Assembly (NCBI GenBank): GCA_947174725.1
Contig: CAMWKA010000012.1
Location: forward strand, 1 to 15,060
Direction of reading: 5' to 3'
Length of the DNA: 15,060 nucleotides
Source: an uncultured Lachnospiraceae bacterium
GTDB lineage: Bacteria; Bacillota; Clostridia; Lachnospirales; Lachnospiraceae
In this document: positions 1 to 7,472 of the stretch, piece after piece
Position numbering within the stretch: position 1 is the stretch's first letter
Layout of the letters: every line of letters begins with the position of its first letter
The notes under the pieces: model-generated
Told to the model about the DNA's origin: nothing
Seen by the model: only the letters and a program-made list of their open reading frames with translations
Database searches by the model: none
Translations under genes and position numbers: made by a program

Positions 1-2219
1 TCCATGTAGAGGATGTGCAGGATAGTGTTGAGAAGGTGTTGGAGCAGGCAGGATATACGGATGTGGCAAAAGCATATATTCTGTATCGTAAGCAGAGAGA
101 AAAGATGCGTTCGATGAAATCGACCATACTTGATTATAAAGATGTAGTCAATAGCTATGTGAAAGTAGAAGACTGGCGTGTGAAAGAGAATTCCACAGTG
201 ACTTATTCGGTGGGCGGTTTGATCCTTAGCAATTCCGGGGCGGTAACGGCGAACTACTGGCTGTCAGAGATCTATGATGAGGAGATTGCGGAAGCGCATA
301 GAAATGCAGATATCCATATCCACGATCTTTCCATGCTGACAGGATACTGCGCGGGCTGGTCTTTAAAGCAGTTGATCACGGAAGGACTGGGTGGGATCAC
401 AGGTAAGATCACTTCGGCTCCGGCAGCGCACTTATCGGTATTATGTAACCAGATGGTCAACTTCTTAGGTATTATGCAGAATGAATGGGCAGGAGCGCAG
501 GCGTTCTCTTCCTTTGATACGTATCTGGCACCGTTTGTGAAGGTAGATCATTTGAGTTATCCGGAAGTGAAAAAATGTATCGAGGCATTTGTGTATGGTG
601 TAAATACACCGAGCCGCTGGGGTACGCAGGCGCCGTTTTCCAATATTACGTTGGACTGGACTGTACCGAACGATCTGGCGGAGCTTCCGGCGGTAGTCGG
701 CGGCAAGGAAATGGACTTTAAGTATAAAGACTGCAAGGCTGAGATGGATATGATCAACAAGGCCTTTATTGAGACGATGATCGAAGGAGATGCCAATGGC
801 AGAGGATTCCAGTATCCGATCCCGACCTATTCCATCACCAATGATTTTGACTGGTCGGATACAGAGAACAACCGTCTGCTGTTTGAGATGACGTCCAAAT
901 ACGGTACGCCGTATTTCTCCAACTATATCAATTCCGATATGGAACCCAGCGATGTGCGTTCTATGTGCTGCAGATTAAGATTGGATCTTAGGGAACTCCG
1001 GAAGAAAACCGGCGGATTCTTTGGTTCCGGTGAAAGTACAGGTTCCGTGGGCGTTGTTACGATCAATATGCCTAGGATTGCTTATCTTTCCTCCAGCAAG
1101 GACGATTTTTATAAGCGGTTGAACCGTATGATGGATATCGCGGCAAGGAGCCTGAAGATCAAGAGGGGAGTGATCTCCAAGCTGTTAGAGGAAGGTCTTT
1201 ATCCCTATACTAAGAGATATCTTGGCGGCTTTGACAATCATTTTTCTACGATCGGGCTGGTTGGTATGAACGAAGTGGGATTAAACGCGAACTGGTTAAG
1301 AGCTGATATGACCTCCGAAAAAACACAGAAATTTACCAAAGAAGTGCTGAATCATATGAGAGAGCGGCTGTCTGATTATCAGGAGCAGTATGGCGATCTC
1401 TATAATCTTGAGGCTACACCGGCGGAAAGTACGGCATATCGTCTGGCGAAGCATGATAAGAAACGGTGGCCGAAGATCAGGACTGCAGGTAATGAGGGAG
1501 ATGTACCTTATTACACCAATTCCTCACATCTGCCGGTAGGTTATACAGCGGATATTTTTGACGCACTGGATATTCAGGATGAGCTGCAGACATTATACAC
1601 GTCCGGAACGGTATTCCATGCTTTTCTGGGAGAAAAGCTGCCGGATTGGAAAGCGGCGGCGAAGCTGGTGCGTACGATTGCGGAGAATTATAAACTGCCG
1701 TACTATACCCTCTCTCCGACCTATTCCATCTGCAAAGAACACGGATATCTTGCGGGAGAAGTGAAAGTCTGCCCGCATTGCAAAGCTAAGACAGAGATTT
1801 ACAGCCGTATTACGGGATATTACAGACCGGTACAGAACTGGAATGATGGAAAGCTTCAGGAATATGCGAACCGTAAGGAATATGACATTGCGAATTCCTG
1901 TCTGAAGAAACCCACCAGTGCCGTTGTGACACTTTCCAATATGGATGAGGAAAATGAGACGATCTCTGTGGAAGAACCGGAGGAGATCAGATATCTCTTT
2001 ACGACAAAGACCTGTCCGAATTGTAAATTGGCGAAAGAGTATCTGGGAAGCATGAATTATATCGTCATGGATGCAGAGGAAAATGCGGAGCTTGCGCTCA
2101 AATATAAAGTGCGTCAGGCACCGACGCTGGTTCGGGTCAATAAGGGGCAGAGCTATAAGTATGTGGGAGCGCCGGCGATACGGAAGTATGTGGAGGAGAC
2201 GGCATTGGTTAACGCATGA
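1..2219 (+). CDS. nrdD: Anaerobic (class III) ribonucleoside-triphosphate reductase, 5'-partial, with C-terminal glutaredoxin-like domain
   Basis: This glycyl-radical enzyme reduces ribonucleoside triphosphates to dNTPs without oxygen. The gene is cut by the window edge: the frame is open from base 3, and the GTG at 15 is an internal valine within the last part of an ATP-cone regulatory domain (VEKVLEQAGY). Counting residues from base 15, visible elements are C112 in GYCAGW and the adjacent pair C318-C319 in MCCR, around the expected active-site and thiyl cysteines; a zinc-site candidate C573, C586, C589 (SICKEHGY, then CPHC); and the predicted radical glycine G601 in RITGYYRPV. After a short acidic linker, about residues 658-730 form a thioredoxin-fold domain with CPNC (C667, C670) and a cis-proline motif APTL (P703). 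The fused domain suggests delivery of reducing equivalents by dithiol exchange, as family knowledge links glutaredoxin-like NrdH or thioredoxin to some class III enzymes. The activase gene nrdG does not follow; pyrF does, 50 nt downstream. Confidence 0.96.
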   Translation, partial: HVEDVQDSVEKVLEQAGYTDVAKAYILYRKQREKMRSMKSTILDYKDVVNSYVKVEDWRVKENSTVTYSVGGLILSNSGAVTANYWLSEIYDEEIAEAHRNADIHIHDLSMLTGYCAGWSLKQLITEGLGGITGKITSAPAAHLSVLCNQMVNFLGIMQNEWAGAQAFSSFDTYLAPFVKVDHLSYPEVKKCIEAFVYGVNTPSRWGTQAPFSNITLDWTVPNDLAELPAVVGGKEMDFKYKDCKAEMDMINKAFIETMIEGDANGRGFQYPIPTYSITNDFDWSDTENNRLLFEMTSKYGTPYFSNYINSDMEPSDVRSMCCRLRLDLRELRKKTGGFFGSGESTGSVGVVTINMPRIAYLSSSKDDFYKRLNRMMDIAARSLKIKRGVISKLLEEGLYPYTKRYLGGFDNHFSTIGLVGMNEVGLNANWLRADMTSEKTQKFTKEVLNHMRERLSDYQEQYGDLYNLEATPAESTAYRLAKHDKKRWPKIRTAGNEGDVPYYTNSSHLPVGYTADIFDALDIQDELQTLYTSGTVFHAFLGEKLPDWKAAAKLVRTIAENYKLPYYTLSPTYSICKEHGYLAGEVKVCPHCKAKTEIYSRITGYYRPVQNWNDGKLQEYANRKEYDIANSCLKKPTSAVVTLSNMDEENETISVEEPEEIRYLFTTKTCPNCKLAKEYLGSMNYIVMDAEENAELALKYKVRQAPTLVRVNKGQSYKYVGAPAIRKYVEETALVNA

Positions 2220-2269
2220 TCAGCTGGTAGTCACTGCATTGTGTAAGACGCTGTTTTGGAGAAAAGATT

Positions 2270-3214
2270 ATGATCAATGAATTGATAGAAAAAATAAAAA
2301 AGACCGGTGCGCCGATTGTTGTGGGGCTGGATCCGACGTTAAAGCTGATTCCGAAGCATCTTTTGGAAAAGGCGTATAAGGAGTACGGCGAGAATCCGGA
2401 AGGCGTAGCTCAGGCAATCATAGAGTATAACAGGGGAATTGTGGATGCCGTGGCGGATCTGGTGCCGGCGGTGAAACCGCAGATCGCGATGTATGAGCAG
2501 TTTGGCATACCGGGACTGATCGCATATCAGAAGACGATTCGGTATTGCAAGGAAAAGGGGCTGGTTGTTATCGGTGATATTAAGCGTGGCGATATCGGAT
2601 CTACCTCAGAAGCCTATGCGGTAGGACACCTTGGCAAGGTAACGATTGGCGGAGTGGAGTACAGGGGATTTGAGGAAGATTTCGCGACGGTGAATCCTTA
2701 TCTGGGAAGCGATGGAGTGAAACCGTTTATAGAGGTTTGCCGACAGGAAAAGAGAGGTATCTTTGTATTGGTGAAAACTTCAAATCCGAGCAGCGGGGAA
2801 TTTCAGGATCAGAAGATCGACGGCAGGTCCTTATATGAGCTGGTAGGAGAAAAGGTGGCTGCCTGGGGAGATGAGCTGATGGGAGATGGGTACAGCTATG
2901 TCGGCGCGGTAGTTGGCGCAACGTATCCTGAAGAAGGAAGGATACTGAGGAAGCTGATGCCACGGACTTATATTCTGGTGCCGGGGTATGGCGCTCAGGG
3001 TGGAAAAGGCGCGGATCTGGTTCATTTCTTCAATGACGATGGATTGGGTGCGATCATCAATTCTTCCAGAGGCATCATTGCGGCATATCAGCAGGAAAAG
3101 TATGCTGCATACGGAGAAGAAAATTATGCGGACGCCGCCAGACAGGCCGTTCTTGATATGAAAACAGATATCAAAGACGCTTTGGACGCAGCCGGAAAAC
3201 ATGTGGGAATGTGA
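2270..3214 (+). CDS. pyrF: Orotidine 5'-phosphate decarboxylase, type 2
   Basis: The product converts OMP to UMP in the last step of de novo pyrimidine synthesis. It has 314 residues, the length of the long bacterial type-2 subfamily rather than the roughly 240-residue type 1. The N-terminus has the conserved VGLDPTL segment. The catalytic Asp-Lys-Asp set is visible as D103, K105 and D108 in GDIKRGDIGST. The C-terminal phosphate-binding region includes GYGAQGGKG and NSSRGI. The start is supported by GGAGAAAA at 2258-2265, four bases before the ATG. The gene lies 50 nt after nrdD, so cotranscription with nrdD is possible. A strong terminator follows at once, so readthrough into pyrE should be limited. 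Confidence 0.96.
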   Translation: MINELIEKIKKTGAPIVVGLDPTLKLIPKHLLEKAYKEYGENPEGVAQAIIEYNRGIVDAVADLVPAVKPQIAMYEQFGIPGLIAYQKTIRYCKEKGLVVIGDIKRGDIGSTSEAYAVGHLGKVTIGGVEYRGFEEDFATVNPYLGSDGVKPFIEVCRQEKRGIFVLVKTSNPSSGEFQDQKIDGRSLYELVGEKVAAWGDELMGDGYSYVGAVVGATYPEEGRILRKLMPRTYILVPGYGAQGGKGADLVHFFNDDGLGAIINSSRGIIAAYQQEKYAAYGEENYADAARQAVLDMKTDIKDALDAAGKHVGM

Positions 3215-3221
3215 AAGAGAG

Positions 3222-3249
3222 TGGCGGGGAGTCATCCCCGCCATTTTTT
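3222..3249 (+). terminator. Rho-independent terminator after pyrF
   Basis: A perfect 9-bp GC-rich stem (TGGCGGGGA at 3222-3230, TCCCCGCCA at 3235-3243) with a GTCA tetraloop is followed directly by six T residues. It starts 7 nt after the pyrF stop codon and separates pyrF from the pyrE transcription unit. Confidence 0.95.
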
Positions 3250-3289
3250 GTAACGCGGCGTAAAATTTGTTGTTTTCATTAATTCTGAA

Positions 3290-3318
3290 TTGAAAATAGA
3301 CTGATAATATGATACACT
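3290..3318 (+). promoter_or_regulatory. Predicted sigma-A promoter for pyrE
   Basis: The -35 element TTGAAA at 3290-3295 and the -10 element TACACT at 3313-3318 are separated by 17 bases, and TG at 3310-3311 makes an extended -10. The site lies between the pyrF terminator and pyrE in an AT-rich stretch. The predicted start of transcription, near 3325, leaves a leader of about 65 nt. This is a motif-based inference. Confidence 0.65.
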
Positions 3319-3330
3319 GAAACAGAATGT

Positions 3331-3353
3331 TTGGTGGGCGGACCAACGCCGCC
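3331..3353 (+). promoter_or_regulatory. pyrE leader with two mutually exclusive hairpins
   Basis: TTGGT (3331-3335) can pair with ACCAA (3342-3346). Alternatively GGCGG (3337-3341) can pair with CCGCC (3349-3353). The two helices share bases, so only one can form at a time. Neither is followed by a T run, and no PyrR-binding consensus is obvious. The structure is seen in the sequence; a regulatory role is a guess. Confidence 0.35.
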
Positions 3354-3391
3354 ATCTTTCAATTAGGAGCCGGGGAGATAAGCAAGAAGGT

Positions 3392-4066
3392 ATGGAGAAT
3401 TATAAAAAAGAATTTATTGATTTTATGGTAGAGAGCCAGGTGCTCAAATTTGGTGAGTTTACATTAAAAAGCGGAAGGAAAGCCCCGTTTTTCATGAACG
3501 CGGGTGCCTATGTAACAGGCAGCCAGCTTCGTAAGCTGGGGGAATATTACGCAAAGACGATCCATGATCACTTCGGACTGGATTTTGATGTGCTGTTCGG
3601 ACCGGCTTATAAGGGGATTCCCTTGAGCGTGGCTACGACGATGGCGATCAGCGAGTTATATGGCAAAGACGTCAGATATTGTTCGAACCGTAAAGAGGAG
3701 AAGGATCACGGGGATACGGGGATCCTGCTTGGCAGTAAATTAAAAGATGGCGATCGTGTGGTAATGATCGAAGATGTTACCACCTCTGGTAAATCGGTGG
3801 AGGAAACTTATCCTATCATTAAGGCGCAGGCCGATGTAGAGGTCAGGGGACTGGTGGTTTCCCTGAATCGTATGGAACGGGGAAAGGGTACGAAAAGCGC
3901 TTTGGATGAGATTCAGGAAACATATGGATTCCCGGCAACAGCGATCGTGACGATGGCTGAAGTGATGGAATACTTATATCAGAGGGAGTGCAACGGCACT
4001 GTTCTGATCGATGATACGGTCAAGCACGCGATTGATGATTATTACGCGCAGTATGGAGCACAATAA
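3392..4066 (+). CDS. pyrE: Orotate phosphoribosyltransferase
   Basis: The product joins orotate to PRPP to give OMP, the substrate of PyrF just upstream. The 224 residues match the usual family size. The PRPP-binding signature is IEDVTTSGKS at about residues 126-135, with the acidic pair E127-D128. The flexible catalytic lysine loop is RKEEKDHGDTG at 100-110. The N-terminal substrate-binding part has FTLKSGRKAPFF. The start at 3392 fits the expected N-terminus. Its ribosome site is not ideal: AGAAGG ends one base before the ATG and GGGGAGA sits 13 bases upstream. No terminator is visible after the stop, so the next two small genes are probably on the same transcript. Confidence 0.97.
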   Translation: MENYKKEFIDFMVESQVLKFGEFTLKSGRKAPFFMNAGAYVTGSQLRKLGEYYAKTIHDHFGLDFDVLFGPAYKGIPLSVATTMAISELYGKDVRYCSNRKEEKDHGDTGILLGSKLKDGDRVVMIEDVTTSGKSVEETYPIIKAQADVEVRGLVVSLNRMERGKGTKSALDEIQETYGFPATAIVTMAEVMEYLYQRECNGTVLIDDTVKHAIDDYYAQYGAQ

Positions 4067-4147
4067 GTGTGAGAAGCGTTTTGTGCTGTCAGAGGCGGCA
4101 TAATGGAACGTGTGAAAGTGTATTTCGGGAAAGGAATGGTGTCCGGT

Positions 4148-4300
4148 ATGGAAGAAAAGACATATAAAGCGATGAGCCTTGGCGGTACAGCCGGTATTGT
4201 GACCGGAGTGATCAGTATTATCGTGGGTGTAGCTTGTGGCGTGGTAATGATTGTTTCCGGTGCCAGACTTTTGGCAGAGAGAAAGAACATTCTGTTTTAA
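4148..4300 (+). CDS. Small single-span membrane protein, function unknown
   Basis: A 50-residue protein beginning MEEKTYKAMS, with one long hydrophobic segment of about 23 residues rich in Gly, Val and Ile (from TAGIVTG to VMIVSG) and a basic end (ARLLAERKN). The frame also extends upstream to an ATG at 4103 (65 residues), which has AGAGG seven bases before it. I prefer 4148, preceded by GGGAAAGGA with a 12-base gap, because the conserved-looking part begins there, but both starts are possible. It lies 81 nt after pyrE and 42 nt before another small membrane protein. Proteins like this seem familiar from Lachnospiraceae, but that is recollection and I can give no function. Confidence 0.7.
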   Translation: MEEKTYKAMSLGGTAGIVTGVISIIVGVACGVVMIVSGARLLAERKNILF

Positions 4301-4342
4301 GCGCAACAGGATATTTTGGGAAGGGAAAGCAGAACAAAGCAT

Positions 4343-4675
4343 ATGTCGTTACTTGGCAATTATAAATTTACAAATAAGAGCCATCCTTTAAAGGGCATTA
4401 TGTCAGCGGTTCTGGGAATGATCGCACTGGTTTCCATGTTCTTTGCAATTTATCTTACGTATTTAGACGGCATGGATTCTGTCAATGACGGGATAGCCAG
4501 AATGCAGTATGGTCTGGCTGTGTTACTCGCATTTCTCATGGCGTTTGCCGGAGAGATCACCGGTTTGGTGGCTAATACGGAAAAAGACTGTTATAGATTT
4601 TTTCCCATATTAGGACTTCTGCTAAACTCGGCGGCGCTGTTTGTCGGCGTATATATCCTGTGCGCAGGGATATAA
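4343..4675 (+). CDS. Small membrane protein with three predicted helices (DUF6142-like)
   Basis: A 110-residue protein starting MSLLGNYKFTNKSHPLKGIM. Three hydrophobic segments are visible: one after KGIM ending near IYLTYL, one from GLAVLLAFLMAF to GLVAN, and one from FPILGLLLN to ILCAGI. The pattern of a short KFTNK-type basic head, KGI, three helices and a central polar stretch recalls the DUF6142 family; this is from memory and was not checked. The frame can start at a TTG at 4316, but the ribosome site GGGAAGGGAAAG (4318-4329) then falls inside the gene, so ATG 4343 is the better start. It is likely in one transcript with pyrE and the preceding small gene. The function is unknown. Confidence 0.75.
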   Translation: MSLLGNYKFTNKSHPLKGIMSAVLGMIALVSMFFAIYLTYLDGMDSVNDGIARMQYGLAVLLAFLMAFAGEITGLVANTEKDCYRFFPILGLLLNSAALFVGVYILCAGI

Positions 4676-4745
4676 TATCCGCGAAACCGCTTTGCGTTAT
4701 AAGATTTCATAGACACAGATTAAGAAAGGCTTGGTTAGGATATAG

Positions 4746-6851
4746 ATGGGTGAAACGGTGCTTTGGGAAAGGCTTTCACTTGCAGAAGACAGGATTCGGG
4801 AACTTTCTTCGGAATGGACCGCAGAGGATCCCGGAACATCATCAGGAACAACAGAAACCGTGGTTCTGTCACGGGAATGGAACGATTATATGGCGGCGCA
4901 GGGGAAACTTTTCTGTCTGCTGTGCGATATCCGGAAGGAAGTAAAGGAAGGGATAGAAAAGGTTCCGATAGAACGGTTGAAACAATGGAATCAACACTTA
5001 TATGAAGATATTCTTCCGGAACAATATGAAAAAAGTTATGCTAATCCGGCGTATGCGTCGGCCTGTTTTGGTTCCGGGATGGGAAAGCTGTTATCAACTT
5101 ATGCGGCAGAGTTCCGGAGCGCGATTCCCTATGTGTTTGAGCGGAATATGCGGGAGCTTGTCATTCGGATGGAGCTGTTATTGGAGTTATATTCATGCGT
5201 GATGACAGCGTTTTCAGAGGACGGCAGAATGCCGTCTGTGGATGCGGTTCGTGAGATCCTGTACTGGTATGTCAGCGATTATTCTGATGTGGAATCGGAA
5301 CAGAGGGTTGCCGAGATGGTAGATGAGAAGCTGGATTTTGCGCTGCGCATTATCCTGCAGGCGGATCTGGATGATCCGGAGTACCTTTACCGTTACGGAG
5401 AGTATATCACGGATAATGAACTCAGGTTAGCTTCTTATATGAGCGGTCTTTCGCAGGAGACAGTGGATCTGATCGCGGATACCTTTACGGAAGGATATCG
5501 GATGGGATTTGTAAATACAGGGAAGGATCTGAACCGGAAAAAGACGGTGAATATCCGTTATCCGCTGGGATTTGAACGCGTGGTGAGACAGGCGGTATAT
5601 CAATTTCAACTGATGGGGTTAAAGCCGGTCATTTATCGCGCAGGCAGCAGTGTATTCAGAAGACAGGGAACTAATAAGATCGGTTATTTCGGGGCAAATC
5701 CGAATAAGCAGTATGATTATGACCATAAAGAGGATGAAGCGCTGTTTTTAGACGGGCAGTTTGTGACACGGAAACTGGAATGTCTGCAGGCTGCTTTTGA
5801 GGAATATAAAGAGCAGGCTTATGGCCATGCCGGACCTGCCGTAATGGAGGGATTTGGTGAAAAGCCATTTGTTCCTGTGGTAAAACCTGAGGCGAACGCC
5901 TTGTCGGAGGCACAGCAAAAGCTTCTGGTGAAATATCAGTCACAGTCCGCTAAGATAACGAATCAGTATATCAAGGGTGAAGAACGCAGTTTTACGATTA
6001 TTGCATTTCCCGTACCGGAGATCGGGGAACAGTTTGAGGAGATCTTTGATGAAACGATCAGGATCAATACCTTGGATTATCAGACTTACCGGAACATCCA
6101 GCAGACGATGATCGATACGCTGGATCAGGCAAAGGAAGTGCATGTCAAAGGCTGTGGGAAAAACAGGACAGACATTACGGTGGCTTTGGCGGATTTAAAG
6201 GATGCGGCCCATGAGACGAAATTTGAAAATTGTGTGGCGGATGTCAATATTCCGGTGGGAGAGGTTTTTACGTCTCCGAGACTGCAGGGCACGAACGGCG
6301 TTCTTCATGTCAGCAGGGTATATCTGAATGAACTGGAATACCATGATCTGGAGCTTACTTTTAAAGATGGTATGGTAACAGAATATTCCTGTAAGAATTT
6401 TGAAAACAGAGCGGAAAATGAAAAATATATCCGGGACAATGTATTGTTCCATCACGATACGCTTCCCCTGGGGGAATTTGCCATCGGAACGAATACAACC
6501 GCTTATATGGCGGCAAGGAAATACGATATTGCAGGCAAACTGCCGATCCTGATCGCAGAGAAGACGGGACCGCATTTTGCGGTAGGGGATACCTGTTATT
6601 CCCATTCGGAGGATATTCAGGTATTCAATCCGGACGGAAAAGAGATCATTGCCAGAGATAATGAGATTTCGATTCTTCGTAAAGAGGATGATAGTAAAGC
6701 ATATTTTCATTGTCACACGGATATCACGATCCCTTATGATGAACTGGGTGTGTTAGAAGCGGTAAAGGAAGACGGCAGCAGGGTAAAGATCATAGAGAAC
6801 GGAAGATTTGTCCTGCCCGGTTGTGAAACGCTGAATGAAGCCCTGGCGTGA
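4746..6851 (+). CDS. M29-family metallo-aminopeptidase with long N-terminal extension
   Basis: The C-terminal half carries the residue set of M29 (AmpS/PepS/AmpT) aminopeptidases, which cut N-terminal residues from peptides using two metal ions. The likely counterparts are E506 in VGEVFTSP, E577 in LGEFAIGTN, H610 and Y618 in PHFAVGDTCY, and H657-x-D659 in HTDITIPYDE. Known M29 enzymes have about 410 residues with the first glutamate near 250. Here the protein has 701 residues and the first glutamate is at 506, so about 250 extra residues precede the recognisable N-lobe, which begins near the NIRYPLGFE segment. The extension is mostly helical in character, has no signal peptide, and matches nothing I recognise. 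The start is supported by TTAGGA at 4735-4740, five bases before ATG. No neighbour explains its substrate, and a cytoplasmic location is inferred. The alternative is that catalysis is lost or altered, but all six ligand or catalytic positions appear intact. Confidence 0.88.
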   Translation: MGETVLWERLSLAEDRIRELSSEWTAEDPGTSSGTTETVVLSREWNDYMAAQGKLFCLLCDIRKEVKEGIEKVPIERLKQWNQHLYEDILPEQYEKSYANPAYASACFGSGMGKLLSTYAAEFRSAIPYVFERNMRELVIRMELLLELYSCVMTAFSEDGRMPSVDAVREILYWYVSDYSDVESEQRVAEMVDEKLDFALRIILQADLDDPEYLYRYGEYITDNELRLASYMSGLSQETVDLIADTFTEGYRMGFVNTGKDLNRKKTVNIRYPLGFERVVRQAVYQFQLMGLKPVIYRAGSSVFRRQGTNKIGYFGANPNKQYDYDHKEDEALFLDGQFVTRKLECLQAAFEEYKEQAYGHAGPAVMEGFGEKPFVPVVKPEANALSEAQQKLLVKYQSQSAKITNQYIKGEERSFTIIAFPVPEIGEQFEEIFDETIRINTLDYQTYRNIQQTMIDTLDQAKEVHVKGCGKNRTDITVALADLKDAAHETKFENCVADVNIPVGEVFTSPRLQGTNGVLHVSRVYLNELEYHDLELTFKDGMVTEYSCKNFENRAENEKYIRDNVLFHHDTLPLGEFAIGTNTTAYMAARKYDIAGKLPILIAEKTGPHFAVGDTCYSHSEDIQVFNPDGKEIIARDNEISILRKEDDSKAYFHCHTDITIPYDELGVLEAVKEDGSRVKIIENGRFVLPGCETLNEALA

Positions 6852-6882
6852 GAAATATGAAATCTGTTAAATAAATATTGTG

Positions 6883-6919
6883 CCTGCGGTATAGCACTAA
6901 AGTGCATTAGAATCGCAGG
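6883..6919 (+). promoter_or_regulatory. Nested inverted repeat in the purE leader
   Basis: CCTGCG at 6883-6888 pairs with CGCAGG at 6914-6919, and inside it GCACT (6894-6898) pairs with AGTGC (6901-6905). The element ends 24 bases before the purE start and has no T run, so it is not a standard terminator. It does not match the purine or ZTP riboswitch consensus as I know them. It could be a dyad operator, an RNA-stability element or a leader structure. I saw no convincing promoter in the 92-nt gap. Confidence 0.45.
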
Positions 6920-6943
6920 TTACGGAAAGGCGAGGTTATTAAT

Positions 6944-7447
6944 ATGGCACAGGTGGGTATTGTAATGGGTAGCGATTCGGATATGCCCGTTATGAAAAAG
7001 GCTGCGGAGATTTTAGACGAACTGGGGATCAGTTTTGAGATGAGGATCATTTCCGCACACAGGGAACCACAGGAGTTTTTTGAATATGCATCTACGGCGG
7101 AAGAAAGAGGATATAAGGTCATTATCGCGGGAGCAGGTATGGCAGCGCATCTGCCGGGGATGTGTGCGGCGATCTTTCCGATGCCGGTCATTGGTATTCC
7201 GATGCATACGACTTCTTTGGGAGGAAGGGATTCCCTGTACTCCATCGTACAGATGCCCTCCGGTATCCCGGTAGCTACGGTAGCCATCGGCGGTGGAACC
7301 AATGCGGGCCTGCTGGCTGCTAAGATGCTGGCAATGTCAGATGAAAAACTGTTGGAAAAATTAAAGGCATATTCTAAGAAACTTGAAGAAAACGTAAAGA
7401 AGAAAGACCAAAAACTAAGCGAAATAGGATATAAAAATTACAACTAA
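6944..7447 (+). CDS. purE: N5-carboxyaminoimidazole ribonucleotide mutase
   Basis: The product moves the carboxyl group of N5-CAIR to give CAIR in IMP synthesis. It has 167 residues, normal for a class I PurE. GSDSD at residues 9-13 and SAHR at 37-40 are the signature active-site segments, followed by AAHLPGM and [14 protein letters not shown]. The late loop reads [12 protein letters not shown], slightly shorter than the commoner AIGxxGAxNAGLLA form. The class I type normally needs PurK to supply N5-CAIR, and purK is not in the window. The ribosome site is AAAGGCGAGG, ending several bases before ATG. It is the first gene of a purE-purM-purN-purD cluster, and purM starts 25 nt after its stop. 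Confidence 0.96.
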   Translation: MAQVGIVMGSDSDMPVMKKAAEILDELGISFEMRIISAHREPQEFFEYASTAEERGYKVIIAGAGMAAHLPGMCAAIFPMPVIGIPMHTTSLGGRDSLYSIVQMPSGIPVATVAIGGGTNAGLLAAKMLAMSDEKLLEKLKAYSKKLEENVKKKDQKLSEIGYKNYN

Positions 7448-7460
7448 GAGCATAATGATG

Positions 7461-7466
7461 AGGAGG
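7461..7466 (+). promoter_or_regulatory. Ribosome binding site fixing the purM start
   Basis: AGGAGG lies six bases before ATG 7473. Two in-frame ATGs at 7455 and 7458 precede or abut it and have no ribosome site of their own at proper spacing, so translation most likely starts at 7473. Confidence 0.85.
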
Positions 7467-7472
7467 CAAAGC

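Noticed and set aside
2831..3355. A 174-codon minus-strand frame covering the end of pyrF and the pyrE promoter
   Set aside because: It runs through pyrF, the terminator and the promoter, and its protein looks like random sequence.
6852..6943. Purine or ZTP riboswitch before purE
   Set aside because: The region is short and lacks the conserved junction and loop sequences of those classes as I know them. Only a nested hairpin is present.
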